The notes under the pieces were generated by a model, which was not told the DNA's origin, did no database searches, and saw nothing but the letters and a program-made list of their open reading frames with translations. A program made the translations under genes and the position numbers. From Turnera subulata (Eukaryota; Streptophyta; Magnoliopsida; Malpighiales; Passifloraceae): a stretch of 64,000 nt of DNA. Below are positions 40,537 through 52,998 of the stretch, piece by piece. The number at the start of each line of letters is the position of its first letter. The stretch's first letter is position 1. Location: the NCBI GenBank assembly GCA_028386065.3, contig JAKUCV010004279.1:28293-92292 (forward strand), written 5' to 3'.

Positions 40537-42959
40537 TTTTGGTCGAAACCGGGAAGTATATTAATCAAAATATACGTGAGCTCAATACATGTTTAGAAGT
40601 CGTTAGCTCAAGTCGACTCCTATCTTATACAAGAAACATGACGTAACTAAATGTGCGATACATGACAAGAGGACAAATCCTGAGACATACGAACCCCTGA
40701 GATGACACTAATACTGGAAACATACAAGCTCGGGGAGGAAGACCGGTCAATGAGGTTGGGGAGGCACCATCCGCCGATCCACGTCCATATTAGAGCTGGA
40801 CGCACCGGGAGAGAAGATCATGCTGTGGCACTCATTCCCCAGGACCACAGCTGTGTGGTTTTGAGACTTCCGAGGTCGAGAGGTAGATGGGTTGAAATTG
40901 GAGGAGACGACTGGGTAATTGGCTGAGGTAGTAGCCGGAGACGGACTATGGCTAGTGAGATTCCGGGGAAGATCATGGGTAGACGAGTGGGGTTGGGCAT
41001 TAGAGACATCTCTAAGGGTTTGTCTTTGGTGACTATCCTTTGTGAGTTTGGAAATTTTAACTGGTTGAGGTTTTTTCGTGGATTGTTTCTGGAGGCGACT
41101 GTGAAGTTTGCTTTTGGATTTCTTAATAGACCCTTCCCCGAGGAAGTCATGGAGAGTAGGTAAGGCAGGAGGTTGATCGGGAGAGGGGTGGCTCTCAGTG
41201 GAGTGTGGAGGTAGTGGGGTGGGATCCGGGACATGAGTCACTACTGGCAGGGCATTGTGAAGATTTGGTGAAGATAAGGGAGGTACCATAGGGCTGGGAA
41301 GAGTGGCCGGTGCACAATCAACAGGTTGAGCATCACTCAGAAGATGAAACCGGTTGGATGGGTGGGCAGATTTGTGGGGCAATATGGGACCCTGCATGCT
41401 CGTGAGCTGACTGCGGGGAGGACGCCTCAAGAATCGTGGCGCATTCATCCATTCTCCCCGTCCTTCGGCGGACGTGACAACCTGCCTCCCCGATGTCAAA
41501 GAACCTGAAGGTGACGGCACTGTTGCTTCGTTCTGTGAATGCGGAGCATCCGGGCAAGCTAACACATTATGATCAAGTTTCCCACACACATAACATATAT
41601 CGGGTAAGCCTTCATAGCTAACCTTTAAGGGTTCTCCTTCGAGGTGTACTATACCCAGCAATGGCTTTGACAAATCAAGACAAACAGAAATTCTAGCAAA
41701 TTTTGCTCTACTGGGGTTAGAGGAGTTACCGTCAAGTCTGATTGTCCTCCCCACCATGTTGCCGAGTTGACGGAGAATCCTGGAATGGTATCGGTTGGTG
41801 GGAAAATCGGGGAACTGGATCCATGTCACGATCGAATCAATCTTGCCGGTGGACGCACGAAAATTGGGTGACCAGGGTTGGACACTGAGCACACTGCGGT
41901 AGATGAACCAGGGTCCGTCGGTCAAAGCGTGAATGTAATCCTTGCCTTCCCAGAATCGCACCACATAGAAATTATTTTCCAAGTCGACGATTTTAAACGG
42001 CCCAGTCGGTTTCCAAAGAGTTTGCAAATTAGTGTGCAACGCTTTGAAACCAATAGGACGTCCGAACAGTTTGACTATTACAGCATTTTCCCATGGCTTA
42101 TCCAGGCGAGCTTTGAATGGATCAGATAATTCGAGATTAGCCACTCCGTTTGTATGCGAGATAAACAAATCACCATCCTCAAATTCAGCTTCTCCTTCAA
42201 CTTCCCAAGGATCCGCTTGGTATAGGGGGTTGGCCCCAGTAAGGAGTGAATCCCGGTAGGAGGGGCGCTCGGCCTCCACCATGTACTCGTCTGAACCTGA
42301 CCGGGGCATTGATTCTGGGGAAGCCTGATTCAGGTCGACCAGAGTGGTTGGACCAGAGGTATGACCAGCCTTCTCCCCCAGTGGTATGACCGGGTTGGTT
42401 GGGCTAGGAGCATGACTGATTTGGTTCACAAGGGACGTTGTGCTGGCCGGCGTCTGTGGATGGACAGACCCGGTCGGGTCGGGCAACTCGTCTGCAGCCG
42501 GCAAAGAGATTTTAGGCGATGGGGGCGGCAAGTCACAGCTCGATGGGGGCGGCTCATCACGGCTAGCGTGGAGTTCCGGTTGGCTACCACCGGCTGCGTG
42601 GAGAGGGGGGCGGACTGATGGGTGCAGCGGGGCCCTTACTGGTGGAAAGACCGGCCAAAGGAGGGGACGACGCCGGCTGGTCTTTCCCGTGAGCGGGAGC
42701 GGGCACGTTGGACTGGACTACCTGCAGGGTCGCGGATTCTGACCTTGCGGGTGGCCCGGTCGACGGCTGTCTCTCCTTCTCCCGAGCTCGGAGTGGAGGC
42801 CATGGCGGCCGATGAAGGAAGAAAGAAAAACGGCGACCTCACGCGCGGGATGAGATGGCGCGTGGATCAGGGAAGACAAGTGATGAAGATGACGCGTGAG
42901 GCGCGTTCTTATGTTGCTGCTTTTCTTTTTCACTTTCCCAATATTGCATTGTTCTCTCT
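40537..42959 (-). mobile_element. ORF1-only non-LTR (LINE-type) element, complete, copy 1
   Basis: The 2.42-kb element lies on the minus strand. Its flanks are an 18-bp perfect duplication, TCCATTCTTTTGCTTTCT, at 40519-40536 and 42960-42977. Its 3' end reads GGTTTCGACCAAAA on the minus strand, so the tail is very short. It encodes an ORF1 (gag-like) protein but there is no endonuclease, reverse transcriptase or RNase H after it, and only about 200 bp separates the ORF stop from the tail. Since both duplications are present, the element inserted in this short form. It is therefore a non-autonomous derivative that relies on enzymes from full LINEs, comparable in design to mammalian HAL1. Confidence 0.85.
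40747..42804 (-). pseudogene. LINE ORF1 protein: DUF4283 plus CCHC zinc knuckle (frame-shifted at N-terminus)
   Basis: The main frame is open from 42717 down to the stop at 40747. It encodes a DUF4283 domain (DPFKARLDKPWENAVIVKLF near the start, then TWIQFPDFPTNRYHSRILRQ) followed by a CX2CX4HX4C knuckle, CYVCGKLDHNVLAC. After it comes a long Pro/Ser-rich tail with basic patches. This frame has no ATG near its beginning. The likely start, ATG 42804 (MASTPSSGEGETAVDR), is in another frame that stops at 42636. Its VQRARSRSRERP matches VHRRRSRSRTRS at the N-terminus of copy 2, so a frameshift between about 42640 and 42300 is likely. The protein would bind element RNA. It is probably not translated whole now. 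Confidence 0.82.
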
Positions 42960-43210
42960 TCCATTCTTTTGCTTTCTGAATGAGAGTTGTTATTACTTCA
43001 CTACCCAACATTGACGTGTCGTTTTTCTTCTTTTGGCATTTAAGTTTGAGATCATGCCCCATTAGTTTGGTTCAGTTTCTGTAAGGGTCAACAATTAGCC
43101 AGAACCAAAATCATCACCTAAAAATTTTGACCCATTGAAGAGCAATTGTGCAAGTCAAATCATAACACTTTTTTAACATTAATCTATGTCGGGCAAGCAT
43201 TATCAGTCAA

Positions 43211-43575
43211 TGTTTTTTTTTTGTCTGAAGGATAATATGATTCATTGACTAGAAATAACAACATCAATACACAGGATAAAGCTAGAGCAGGAGGAGAGAT
43301 GGTGATCCAACCATTACGCTTAGGATTTTTGAAAGATTCCTTAGCATGATTCATTGATTAGAAATAATCACATCAATACACAGGATAAAGCTAGAGCAGG
43401 AGGAGAGATGGTGATCCAACCATTACAGTTAGGATTTTTGAAAGATTCCTTAGCTAACCAGTCTGCAGCCTTATTAACTGCTCTGCTAATTTTTACATCT
43501 AACTGCTCAAAAACTATTCCATATTTTTTAGCTCCTTAACCATTGTGTCAATTTCCCAACCATTACAATCAGTCA
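43211..43575 (-). mobile_element. 5'-truncated LINE 3' end with RNase H remnant
   Basis: A poly(T) run at 43211-43222 marks the tail of a minus-strand element. Minus-strand translation upstream reads EIDTMVKELKNM, then in another frame RAVNKAADWLAKESFKN and CNGWITISPPAL. This is the C-terminal end of the RNase H domain found at the 3' end of plant LINE ORF2 (R-x2-N-x2-AD-x-LA). A frame change separates the two parts. A 109-bp internal tandem duplication starts at 43237 and 43346 (ATGATTCATTGA). Confidence 0.75.
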
Positions 43576-43880
43576 TTTCTTTTTTTATATATTGAGATGA
43601 GTACTTTCATATCAGGAGAAATCTGATGAAAGAATAAAGAATTTTGTGGCGTAAATAACACAATAATATCTCTTTCTACCCATGACTACCAACCGTAAAA
43701 AAACAAATATGCCATGGACATTATCTTCACTGCTTGGATAATGAGACCGGGTAATTGTGGAGGCAGAGACCTGTCCCTCAAGGCATCACGAAAAATCAAC
43801 ATAGAACATTTGTGGAAGCAAAGCAAAATCTTCCTAACTTTCAAACCAGTTGTGGTATGACGGGAGTTGTTGCCGCAATC

Positions 43881-45796
43881 TCAATCATCAACTTCGGTGT
43901 TGAAAATAAAACTTGGAAACACCGTCGTGATATCCCTGTCATTGACAAATATTAATAAAACAAGTTTGGCGGAGAAAAAAAAACCAGTTTAGTGTTAAAA
44001 AAAATTGAAAGAGGAAGGAAGGAAGCATGTTACTGCAAGTAAGGAAGAGTCATGTTCCTCAAAAGGGATGGGTGCTGAATGACGAAGTCCTTCCATTCTG
44101 TTTTGTTTATTCTGCCATCCCTGTCTGCATCGGCATCCGCAAATGTCTACACAAAAGCTATATCATGTTCAGAACTTGAATTTCGAAGGTCAATAATAAC
44201 AATTCACCACTACAGCAATAAATGAGAACAACAATTTTTTTCATGACCTACCTTATCAATGATACTTTCTAGTGTTTCCTGAGAAAGCTCCATCCCAGAT
44301 TCCAACAATATGGCATTTAACAAAATTCGGACCTGAAAGCCCATGTATCAAGTTGCTGGTAAGAATTTAAGACACAGAGAAACATATTGACCAAAAGAGG
44401 CCAAGAGGAGATGAGGTTTGTGCTCGAAACTCGCCTTGAACATCTCAGTTATGCAAAAAAGTACAAGAAACAAATTGAGCAACAGAAATACTAAGGAATG
44501 GCAAAGTTTTGTAATTGCTTGTTATTATTGTACCACATACAAAAGCAGTCCTCATTTTTTTATGATCATTAACAGGAAAACAAAGCTAAATAATGCAGGT
44601 AAATCCAACAAAACAGAAACTCAAAGGAAATCATCCTGCATATCACAACAAGAACCCAGAGATTGATGTCAACTGTGTTTCAGTTATGCCTCCAAGGATA
44701 CTCACTTCTCCCCGTTCGATATATCCAGTCTGTCTCAAATCATATAACCTAAATGCGACTGCAAAAACTCCCAGAGAACCAATTTATCTTATCAAGAAAT
44801 GCCTCACATTTGGTGGGATGGAATAAACTGTCCAAAGAGTCAATCCTGAATACTCACAATCAATTTTCTGGTCCAGAGGAGCACGGGGATGAAAAACACT
44901 GAGTACGCGGACAAATTCTTCGAATTCTATAGCACCATTTTTCTTTTCATCAAAAAGATAAAATACCTACAAGAAAACAGGTGACAACAAATTGAATCAT
45001 GTTATATCATATTGCACCAATCCAAGTAAATTGAACTTATATGGCATAACATTTAAGAAAAAGGAGATTTCGAGATAGTGAGGACGAACTCACCCTATCA
45101 AGGATAAGGTTTTCAGTTGCTGGAGCTCTCAATAGCGCCAATTTCAGCTCTTCCTGGAAATCATGAGAAATAGGAAGCTAAGTTCAATCCTTTAACAAAG
45201 AATATGATAATTGTCCACCACAGTAACTGCGTTCTTGTAACAGAAACACTTGGCTAAGACAACGCACATGTATGACACTAGATGTGTTACTAAGCTAAGG
45301 AAGTCACAATCTGTTGTCTGAAAAGGGTATTTTCTTCAAGTGAAATAGAGCAACAAAATTCAAACAAGAACAAACGAGTAACCAAATCCAAGGGAGGGGG
45401 AAACAGAATGAAAATTACCTTGTGAATAAGGCCATCGTCAACAATGGATCTACTCAACTTCTTGAATAGTTCAAGCAATGCCTCTACTTCATTAACCGTA
45501 ACTGTAAAACATAAAAACCCAATTAAACAGTGCAGCCTGGATAGTATATATCAACAAATCCAAAGCCATAATATATACTGAAAACAAAAAAAAAAACCAT
45601 CTACCAAAAACCCACATAGAGTTTTGCTGGCGATGCGAGTTAGGTCATTGAAGGTGTACTGGAGGTTATGGCGTGGTGAGTGATCAAGAAAACAACCAAC
45701 AAAGCTCAACGCCACAGCTTCTATAACTCCTATAAATGGTAAAAACACCGCGCATAACCTTTCCGTGGTGGTCAAGTGGCTTGATCTCTTGTCCAT
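43881..45796 (-). CDS. CBL10: Calcineurin B-like calcium sensor, CBL10 type
   Basis: Eight exons: 45796-45616, 45501-45419, 45153-45094, 44966-44858, 44758-44706, 44332-44252, 44146-44034 and 43935-43881, giving 244 residues. The long N-terminus with a hydrophobic segment ([20 protein letters not shown]) replaces the myristoylation motif of other CBLs and marks CBL10. [20 protein letters not shown] begins the EF-hand core. EF loops are visible at D114-E125, D151-E162 and a canonical one at D195-E206 ([12 protein letters not shown]). The C-terminus has the FPSF motif (233-236), the site phosphorylated by CIPK kinases. CBL10 binds CIPK24/SOS2 and is known for salt tolerance at plasma membrane and tonoplast. 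Exon 7 runs straight into an in-frame stop if the last intron is kept, which would remove FPSF. Confidence 0.94.
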
Positions 45797-47595
45797 TCAC
45801 AATATACTATGCATCAAAAAGCAATAAGCAAAGCAATCACTTGCGTCTTGGCTTTAGTTGTATTTAGTTTCCAGGGTGACCATCCAGAGTTGGAATAGAT
45901 ATTCTCTCTGAACATAGAGGAAGATAGAACACGGAAGACTCACGTGGGGAATCCGTTCTGGTAATTAAGAATGGTAACCGCAGCTGCCAACTCAAAACAG
46001 AGATTTTGCGTTAGGTGGCAACTAATATGTGACGGCTGATTGGTAGTAATTCTCTTAACGATGTCATGACTTGGTAAATGTTTTTCCTTTACGTTTAGAT
46101 AAGATTTTCTTTTCTCAAGTTTAATTGGCTTCTACAGAGCAAAAGATAAAAGCTATCTTAATGCTATATGACTTACATGGATTATCAGATTGTGATGTTG
46201 CTATCTTGTCACTTCTCATAACCAATATACCCAAAGTATATTTATTTCCTAATTGTGGACTTAAATATAAGAAAATAAAATAATAAATCTTTTACACTGA
46301 AAGAAAAAACCTTTTAGTATCCCGGGCTTGTCCCGATTAATCAGGATCCGGCGTGGACGCACTCAATTATGAAAAGGACTCGAATTCAAGATTTCGCTTA
46401 ACCTCGCTTATTATTTAAACCAACCCCTTTGGTGCCAATTAGTTATTAATTAGGTGTACTATATTGAAGTGATATAATGGGTGGACATAAAAATTTCTCT
46501 TAAGTAATAATATCATTATAGAAACATAATCCGATTTGAGCTATTGGGATAATATAATGTTGGGTCCCAGGCCATAGAGCCCTTAAATAATGGAACAAAG
46601 GTCATATCTAATGACTCGGATTTTGCCAAAGCCGTAACAATCTTGTATGAGCAGTGAATCCCTGATTTTGATGGACAAACTCGTCAAGGATGAATATTGA
46701 TCAGCGTGGCCAATTGGTACACATATAATTTACTTGTTTATCGCTACAGTAGCTATTATATTTTTTTTAAAAACATGTCGCCAACAGATAATAATGTAGC
46801 CCTGCAATAATTGTGTAATGGTGGTGATTCTGTAAACCCCACTCATTATTAGTATTATTATGGCTCTGACAAGGTAACGTAGTAGACCCCATGTTATCCT
46901 CTGGTGTCTGTGTCAGTGTGTGACTGATTGGAAACACTTATTAAATATCATGTGTGATCTCTGTAGGTTTTGGTTAATTATAGGGGAAGAATCCACAGAT
47001 TCGTCGAATGTCTTTGTAATGGTGCAAGCATCTGCTATTGCTAGAATAGTGGTTGAAAATGGAACGTTAATGGGTTCTTTTTTAGGCATGCTTGACAGAG
47101 CAGGAATGGAGAAGTTCTGTTGACAGATTCCGGCTCTTTTCGAAGCTAGCTAGCTATAGTTTGTTTGGTATATTGTTGATCATCACAGCAATTTGTAGAG
47201 TTATTAGCTATCAATTTTGCTTTGCAAATGATTTTGGACAAGCATTGTTTTGTGGCCTCTCTTAATTTGGTTGTAGAATCCGATTCTTAGTTGTCCTTAA
47301 TTTGCCAGTCGTATGAATCGACAAGTAGACCATGGAAGGAGTTTGGCGGGCAGCTCTTGGTTGATGTGTTGCGGTTTTCAAAAGCAATGAAAACTCAATA
47401 CCGACATACATACATTCCTGAGAGTTCATTGAATAATTGATATATTTTATGTCAAGTATTAGTGGCTAGCAAGCATAAACACCTAACCATTCTTTACATC
47501 AAGTTTCTTACAAGTAAAAGTTACCAATGTAGTTGGAGTTCACAAATTTAGTGTGTAGAATACTGGAATTCCTTTTGCAGCTGGGTCTTGGTGTT
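45797..47595. other. Intergenic between CBL10 and PLD-epsilon
   Basis: It holds the CBL10 promoter on the left and the 3' flank of PLD-epsilon on the right. No gene was found. A SINE-like patch at about 46315-46440 is listed separately. Confidence 0.5.
46315..46440 (-). repeat. Possible tRNA-derived SINE remnant
   Basis: The minus strand reads GGCACCAAAGGGGTTGGTTT, then AATAATAAGCGAGG, then GAATTCGAGTCC, which resembles the box A / box B spacing of plant tRNA-derived SINEs (box B near TTCGAGTCC). No tail or target duplication was found. This is suggestive only. Confidence 0.35.
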
Positions 47596-50381
47596 TCAAG
47601 TGGTAAAAATAGGAGGTAGCAGCTTTGATCTCCTCCCCTTTACAGGTGTTTTTGTATCAGGAAAGTTACCATCTCCATCCACAAGATCCTCTACCACACC
47701 ATCTTGTTTTACATCCACAGGATAGTTCACCAGATGCACCCCTTCCATATCTACAACCTCTTCCTTTGAGAAGATGTTCCACATTTTCTCCCCTAGAGAA
47801 CGCATTTTTTCTACACATTCCAAACTCTGGGGCTCTAGATATTGTTCTTCAGCTAGTCCAGTATGTTCATACCACAATGACAAACGGTATGCTTGGATAT
47901 CACTAGTACTATTGCTGCTAACATCCATTTTTGGCTGATAGCATCCTATTGCAATCTCGGTGTCACGTCGACCATCCATTGATCGTTGATTCACATTTGC
48001 AGATCCTATTAGTACATATGCATCATCCACTGCAAAACAAATTAATAAAAGCATGTCAATAAATGGAACAGTACTTGTGATTTGTGAATGTGGAGCAACT
48101 ACAGAGTTACTGATATATGGTCATCATTCATACCTATCATGAGCTTGGAGTGGACATATACCATGAACCTCCTATGCTTTTGTGCATTCCAGTATTGTGT
48201 TGAGGGTGTGGGGGAATATGGAGGAATGAATTCCCCCTTGCTCTCCTCTTCCCTATTTGCAAGGCAGAAGAAGTTCAAGTAATCTCTTGGATGTCCAGGC
48301 TCTCCACTTTCTTGTAATGCTTCCCCTATCAGTTTATACATCATAGTCATTGTTTCCCTAGTCCAATGCAATATATCATGAACCGGCTCGCTCTCCGGAA
48401 CCCCCTCAGGCCACATTGGTATCAGTATATACACTGCAAACCTTTCTTTTGCTTTAATCTTATTGACTATCTTAAGTGCTATCTCAATAGGTATTAAGTT
48501 TCTGCAGCCGCATTGCTTTTCTTTATCCCATAAATGACACCCTCCAATAAAATATTGGTTCTCAATGTAAATAAACCTCTCTGCACGCCTAATGGCCTCC
48601 ACATAGGCTTCATGGATGCTTCGCTCCACAGTCAAGTTTCTTGCCAATTGGCTTGTTGACACATGATCGATAGACCGGAAAACTTGTACTTTCCAATTCC
48701 TGTCATTGGAAACGCTTGAAGAAACAGATTGCTGCCTAAGATTTGATATGGAGCTGGTAGGGACTAACAAAGAAGGGTCACATTGCTTCATCCACCTTTG
48801 CTCAAAGTTGGTTAGTACATCCCAAGCAGCCTCACCAACTATGCAGGCATGGACATCATGCCACGGTTCTCTTGGCCCTCCCTTGTGCAGACTAGCCCCG
48901 GCAATATTTGTCTGATAGAAATCAAAGCAATGTGATTCTGTATTCAGTGTCTGAAACAAAGAATGTTGTTCAGTGTCATAGCGACCGTCACAAAGATCTA
49001 GTCCCCCTATAAAGCTCATAATTTCCCTGTCAATTACAGAACCAGTGGCTCGTGTATCCACCGTTATAGTCTTCTGATGGTGAGCGAACAGAGTAGGGAA
49101 CTTATGGTGCAATCTTGGGCATAACTTGCATATGACTCTGCTGTGTTTAAAGTAGGCAAAGGCATCCTCATCATGAGTTCCCATCACACCTTTGTTCTTG
49201 ATGATTGGCAAGGATGTTTCATCATCCCAGAGCATAATTCTCACTGCTACTCCTTCCTCGGCTTTTCGCATTAACAATTCGCCAAGCTTTACACCTCTTG
49301 CATGTGGTATATCAGTTTCAGTATCCCTAATCTGATGAACAACTCACACACATTGTTAATTAACTTCCTGAACAAGAAAGAAAAGTCTTTAACTCACAGG
49401 TTGCTGTTTATAAATTAAGCCTGATCACTTACCAGCACCATCTTTGGATTGAATGACCATCCTGCAATATAAATCAAATGCTTTGCACCCTCAATAGCTC
49501 TGTACACATCCTCCCATAAATTTCTTGGAGACCCGCAAAGAGCAGATGGAGGGTGAAAGGTAGTGCAATGGTGAGCATCTTGATAAAACGTGACGTGGCA
49601 GTTTGATCTTTGAGGAAATGTTGCATTTCTTAGTCCCTGGAACCCACCATTACTGATTATCTTTGACCAATTTGGTTCTAGTTCTGCTGGTTTAAACCAC
49701 ATCATGAACCTCAGCCTGAGTTCAGGATTTGGGCTTCCATTGTCCATTTCGAGGGGAAAGAACCCGTTAATCAGGCTTGCTTCATTGAGTATCTTATGTG
49801 CTTGGATTTGGAATTTTCCCAAGACTGAGCACTTAGTCTTCATGGTAATAGTGATGGTAGAATCCAGAGGATGAGCACAGAGAATCTGAAAGGTCTGATT
49901 CCAAACTCTGTCACGTTCATGACTTGTCTTTGCCATCTTCTTCTTGTCGATCTTGATGGTCACATATGTGGGGTTTCCAGTTGTAAACATACACTACAGG
50001 ACATAACAGAATCAGAAATAAAATACTTTTAATTACTTAATACAATATGTCACACCAATTAGTGTTGAAGCCAGAATTTCCATACACCCTATAAGACTAG
50101 AAACTTATTTACACCTAAACTTAGTTTTTGAAGATTTACTATTGTGCATTCCTCCATGACCTGGTGATTAATGTCATCCAATGTGATGACCAAATTGCAG
50201 ACAAATATCTCATCATATAATTAAGCTTTTATATGACTGCGAAATGAGAATTTAACTAGCTAACGTTTTCACACTCAAAGTTAATAGCACTTACATTGAA
50301 AGGAAACGACGGTTTGTAAGGTGTTGCATCAAATATGGTAACTTCAAGTGTTCCATGGAGGAATTTTTGCTTTCCTTCCAT
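47596..50381 (-). CDS. PLDEPSILON: Phospholipase D epsilon (PLD-alpha-4 type)
   Basis: Four exons: 50381-50295, 49993-49433, 49331-48134 and 48029-47596, giving 759 residues, near the ~760 of the Arabidopsis enzyme. An N-terminal C2 domain (MEGKQKFLHGTLEVTIFDAT onward, about 1-140) is followed by two HxKx4D catalytic motifs: HQKTITVD at 301-308 and HSKLMIVD at 610-617, both intact. IENQYFIGG near residue 495 and GSANVNQRSMDGRRDTEIA after the second motif are typical of C2-type plant PLDs. The enzyme hydrolyses membrane phospholipids to phosphatidic acid at the plasma membrane. PLD-epsilon is linked to nitrogen response and root growth. PLD-alpha-1 is excluded by the short N-terminus and divergent linkers. 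The gene order beside PRA1.F supports the epsilon call. Confidence 0.94.
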
Positions 50382-52998
50382 TGCTCTTGCTGTTGTTGTT
50401 AACAATTGTCTTGATCAAAAGAAAGAAAAACTTTGTGGTTTTTTGGACCTGCAAGTCTCTGAATTCATTGAGACCACTGCTTGATTCATATATAAAGGCT
50501 GGTAACGAATTTTTGAAGTCAGAAGAAGCAAACAATAACTTAAAACGCAATTCAAAGGGTTGGCCGATTGGAAAAACTTGTGAAATTATCCATTTCCCTG
50601 TAGTCTCACACAGAGGAAACTTCTGTATCTAACAAGATTTTTCTTGAAGTTCAAGTTTCTTAACCTCAAATCACACTTTTCCCTCACAAGAACAACATGT
50701 ACAACTGATTCCTGTATACTATATACTTTTTATACCATCAAGACCATTGCATATACCTGCTAGCTGGTCAGCCCAGTACAGGCTGAATTCGTCATCGTTA
50801 ACCCATTACAAGGCTTTAATATTCTTATACTGCAATTGATCTATGGATAGTTTGTACCTTAAGTTTAGCCCAACTGCTTTTTTTACTCTATTTTAATGAT
50901 GATGGGCAATAAAAATGAATGGCTGCTCTGTTCAAAGAAAAAAGAAAAGTTAGACCTTAATTTTGGAATTTAATTATTTTGTCAGACTTGTTGACCTAAT
51001 TAACAACTATGTCTACTTGTTAACATCTAAACCAATTGTTAGACTCCAAATAATGGCAGGCACTCGAGATGTTTCTTGTGCTAAAATGGATTATGTCGGG
51101 ATCATTTATGAACAATTAATGCACCATCATTGCCATACGCTAAGGATTATGAATCAATTTGTTTCCTTTTCCCAAAATTATGTATGGTTTAGATTTGCAA
51201 TAAGAGCAACTTAGCTAAATAAGAGAACTAAACAACATACACATACACATCCACAAAGATCATGCCACCGGAATAGAAGAATTTGGTTTTACGCCAAGAA
51301 CAGACGAATGAAAAATTAGAAACAGCTTGAGGACAAGCTTCACGATCACCATATATAAAAAGTAGTGATGAGTTCAGAATTATAAACGTGAGAACTCTGC
51401 CCACCATGTTCTTTCTAATTTCTGATTTCCTATCAATTATTACCCCAATCATCAAAAAAGATGTTCCCTCTTTGTGATGAGCAATTCCTTTTTTCTCATG
51501 TGCCACCAAACTAAAACCATACAACTACATAATAACAGGAATTCTTCCATTGCAATCACTTCACAACTACCTCACAACACAGAAAAAGTCATGGAGAAAC
51601 ATGCATATAAAAGTCACATGCTTGGCTACTGCTACATTGCCCCGTGTAACTTGTGTGTTTGGAACTTTATCTTTGACATCACCCGAGCATAATTAGACTA
51701 CGAAATCTCTATTAAATGAAATTAGACCATAATCAGTACATCACTGGGCAAGACCCAAGTTTTTTTTTTTTTTTTGTCAGCAAGCATCAAGAAAGGTGGC
51801 AACTTGGGTCTTGGCCAATATCTATGAGCCGTGTGTAATTAAGGTTGAACTTCGTAAACCTATATGATCCATTTTATCAAGAAATTGACGTTCTACAAAA
51901 TTTTCTTCTTCTGCTCTAAAATACTTGTCATTTGAAACATGTACTATTAATTTTATTTTATTTTTTAAAAAAACATCCGCATCACTAAAAAGAATTTGTA
52001 CTATCAAAAAAAAAAAGAATATGAAACAATTTTTTTTTATCAAATAAAAGAATGGAGGGGGTACTAAAATAAAGAGAGGGACAGCTTTTCCAAGACTTTG
52101 GAACAAGCCACGTGGGGGGGGGGGGGGGGGGCTGGGGTGGTACCTTGCCGTCTGTTTATCAATGCCGTCCCTACAACGTTTTGGTGTGGTCTAATCTCAT
52201 CTCATCCTCACATCACTCAAAAACTTCCCCAACTAATTCAATTGCTTTTTGCTTCAACACTGTAGCCCATTGTTGTCCCCTTTAAAATAGAAAAGCTCTT
52301 TTTTAATCTNTCCATCCAATTCTACTAACCAGAACCCCGGTAATTTTTTACCGAAGTGAAATGTTCAACAATGTAAAAATTACAAAAAGGATAATAGCCT
52401 TGTGCGTTACAATGTTAAGACAGGCTTAGGAGAAGAAAAAAGGTTCGGTCCAAATCTGGTATTAATCTCTGACAAGAACTGGAATGTCCCGTACCAGATA
52501 CGATTCTAAGTTAAGTGGTTTATACTACTAGTTTTTTTTAAATACACTCTTTCCATCATTTGTCGGCAAGGATTATCCAAAACCCAAGGTTTAATAAAGG
52601 CTGCCACGAGCCATCCATCAGCCACGTGGTTCTTCAAAGACCCAATCATAGCTAAGCACATCAAGTGATCAACCATGTAGTAATTAATTGTCTATGGCAA
52701 CATTATTGGCTCTGTTCCACCACATTAGAAAGAATAAAACTCCAAAACTAGTAGTTTATAATAATAAAAAAATTTTCCCTTGTGTTGTCAACCCGATCCA
52801 AATGGACCTCTCACAATCACTTTATAAAATCCAGCTGGCCATTTTACTTAGTCTGCCCCTTGCATCTTCTCTTCCCTTCTCGCCATTTCCCCTTATCTCC
52901 TCCTTTTCATTGAAAAAACCAAAAGGTCAAACTGATCAAAACCCTTCAAAAGCAAGAAGAACCCAAGAAACTCGCCGGAGAAGAAGAAGAAAGGCACC
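50382..52998. promoter_or_regulatory. Divergent intergenic region between PLD-epsilon and PRA1.F
   Basis: No gene is supported in 2.6 kb. It holds a poly(T) run near 51760, a G-box CACGTG at 52109-52114 running into an 18-base G run (52114-52131), one unknown base near 52310, and a TATAAA at 52823-52828, 171 bp before the PRA1.F start, which is a plausible TATA box. Confidence 0.5.
52109..52131 (+). promoter_or_regulatory. G-box fused to an 18-base guanine run
   Basis: CACGTG (52109-52114) is followed without a gap by G to 52131, then CTGGGGTGG. The run could form quadruplex DNA. Its exact length may reflect sequencing or assembly error. Confidence 0.6.
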
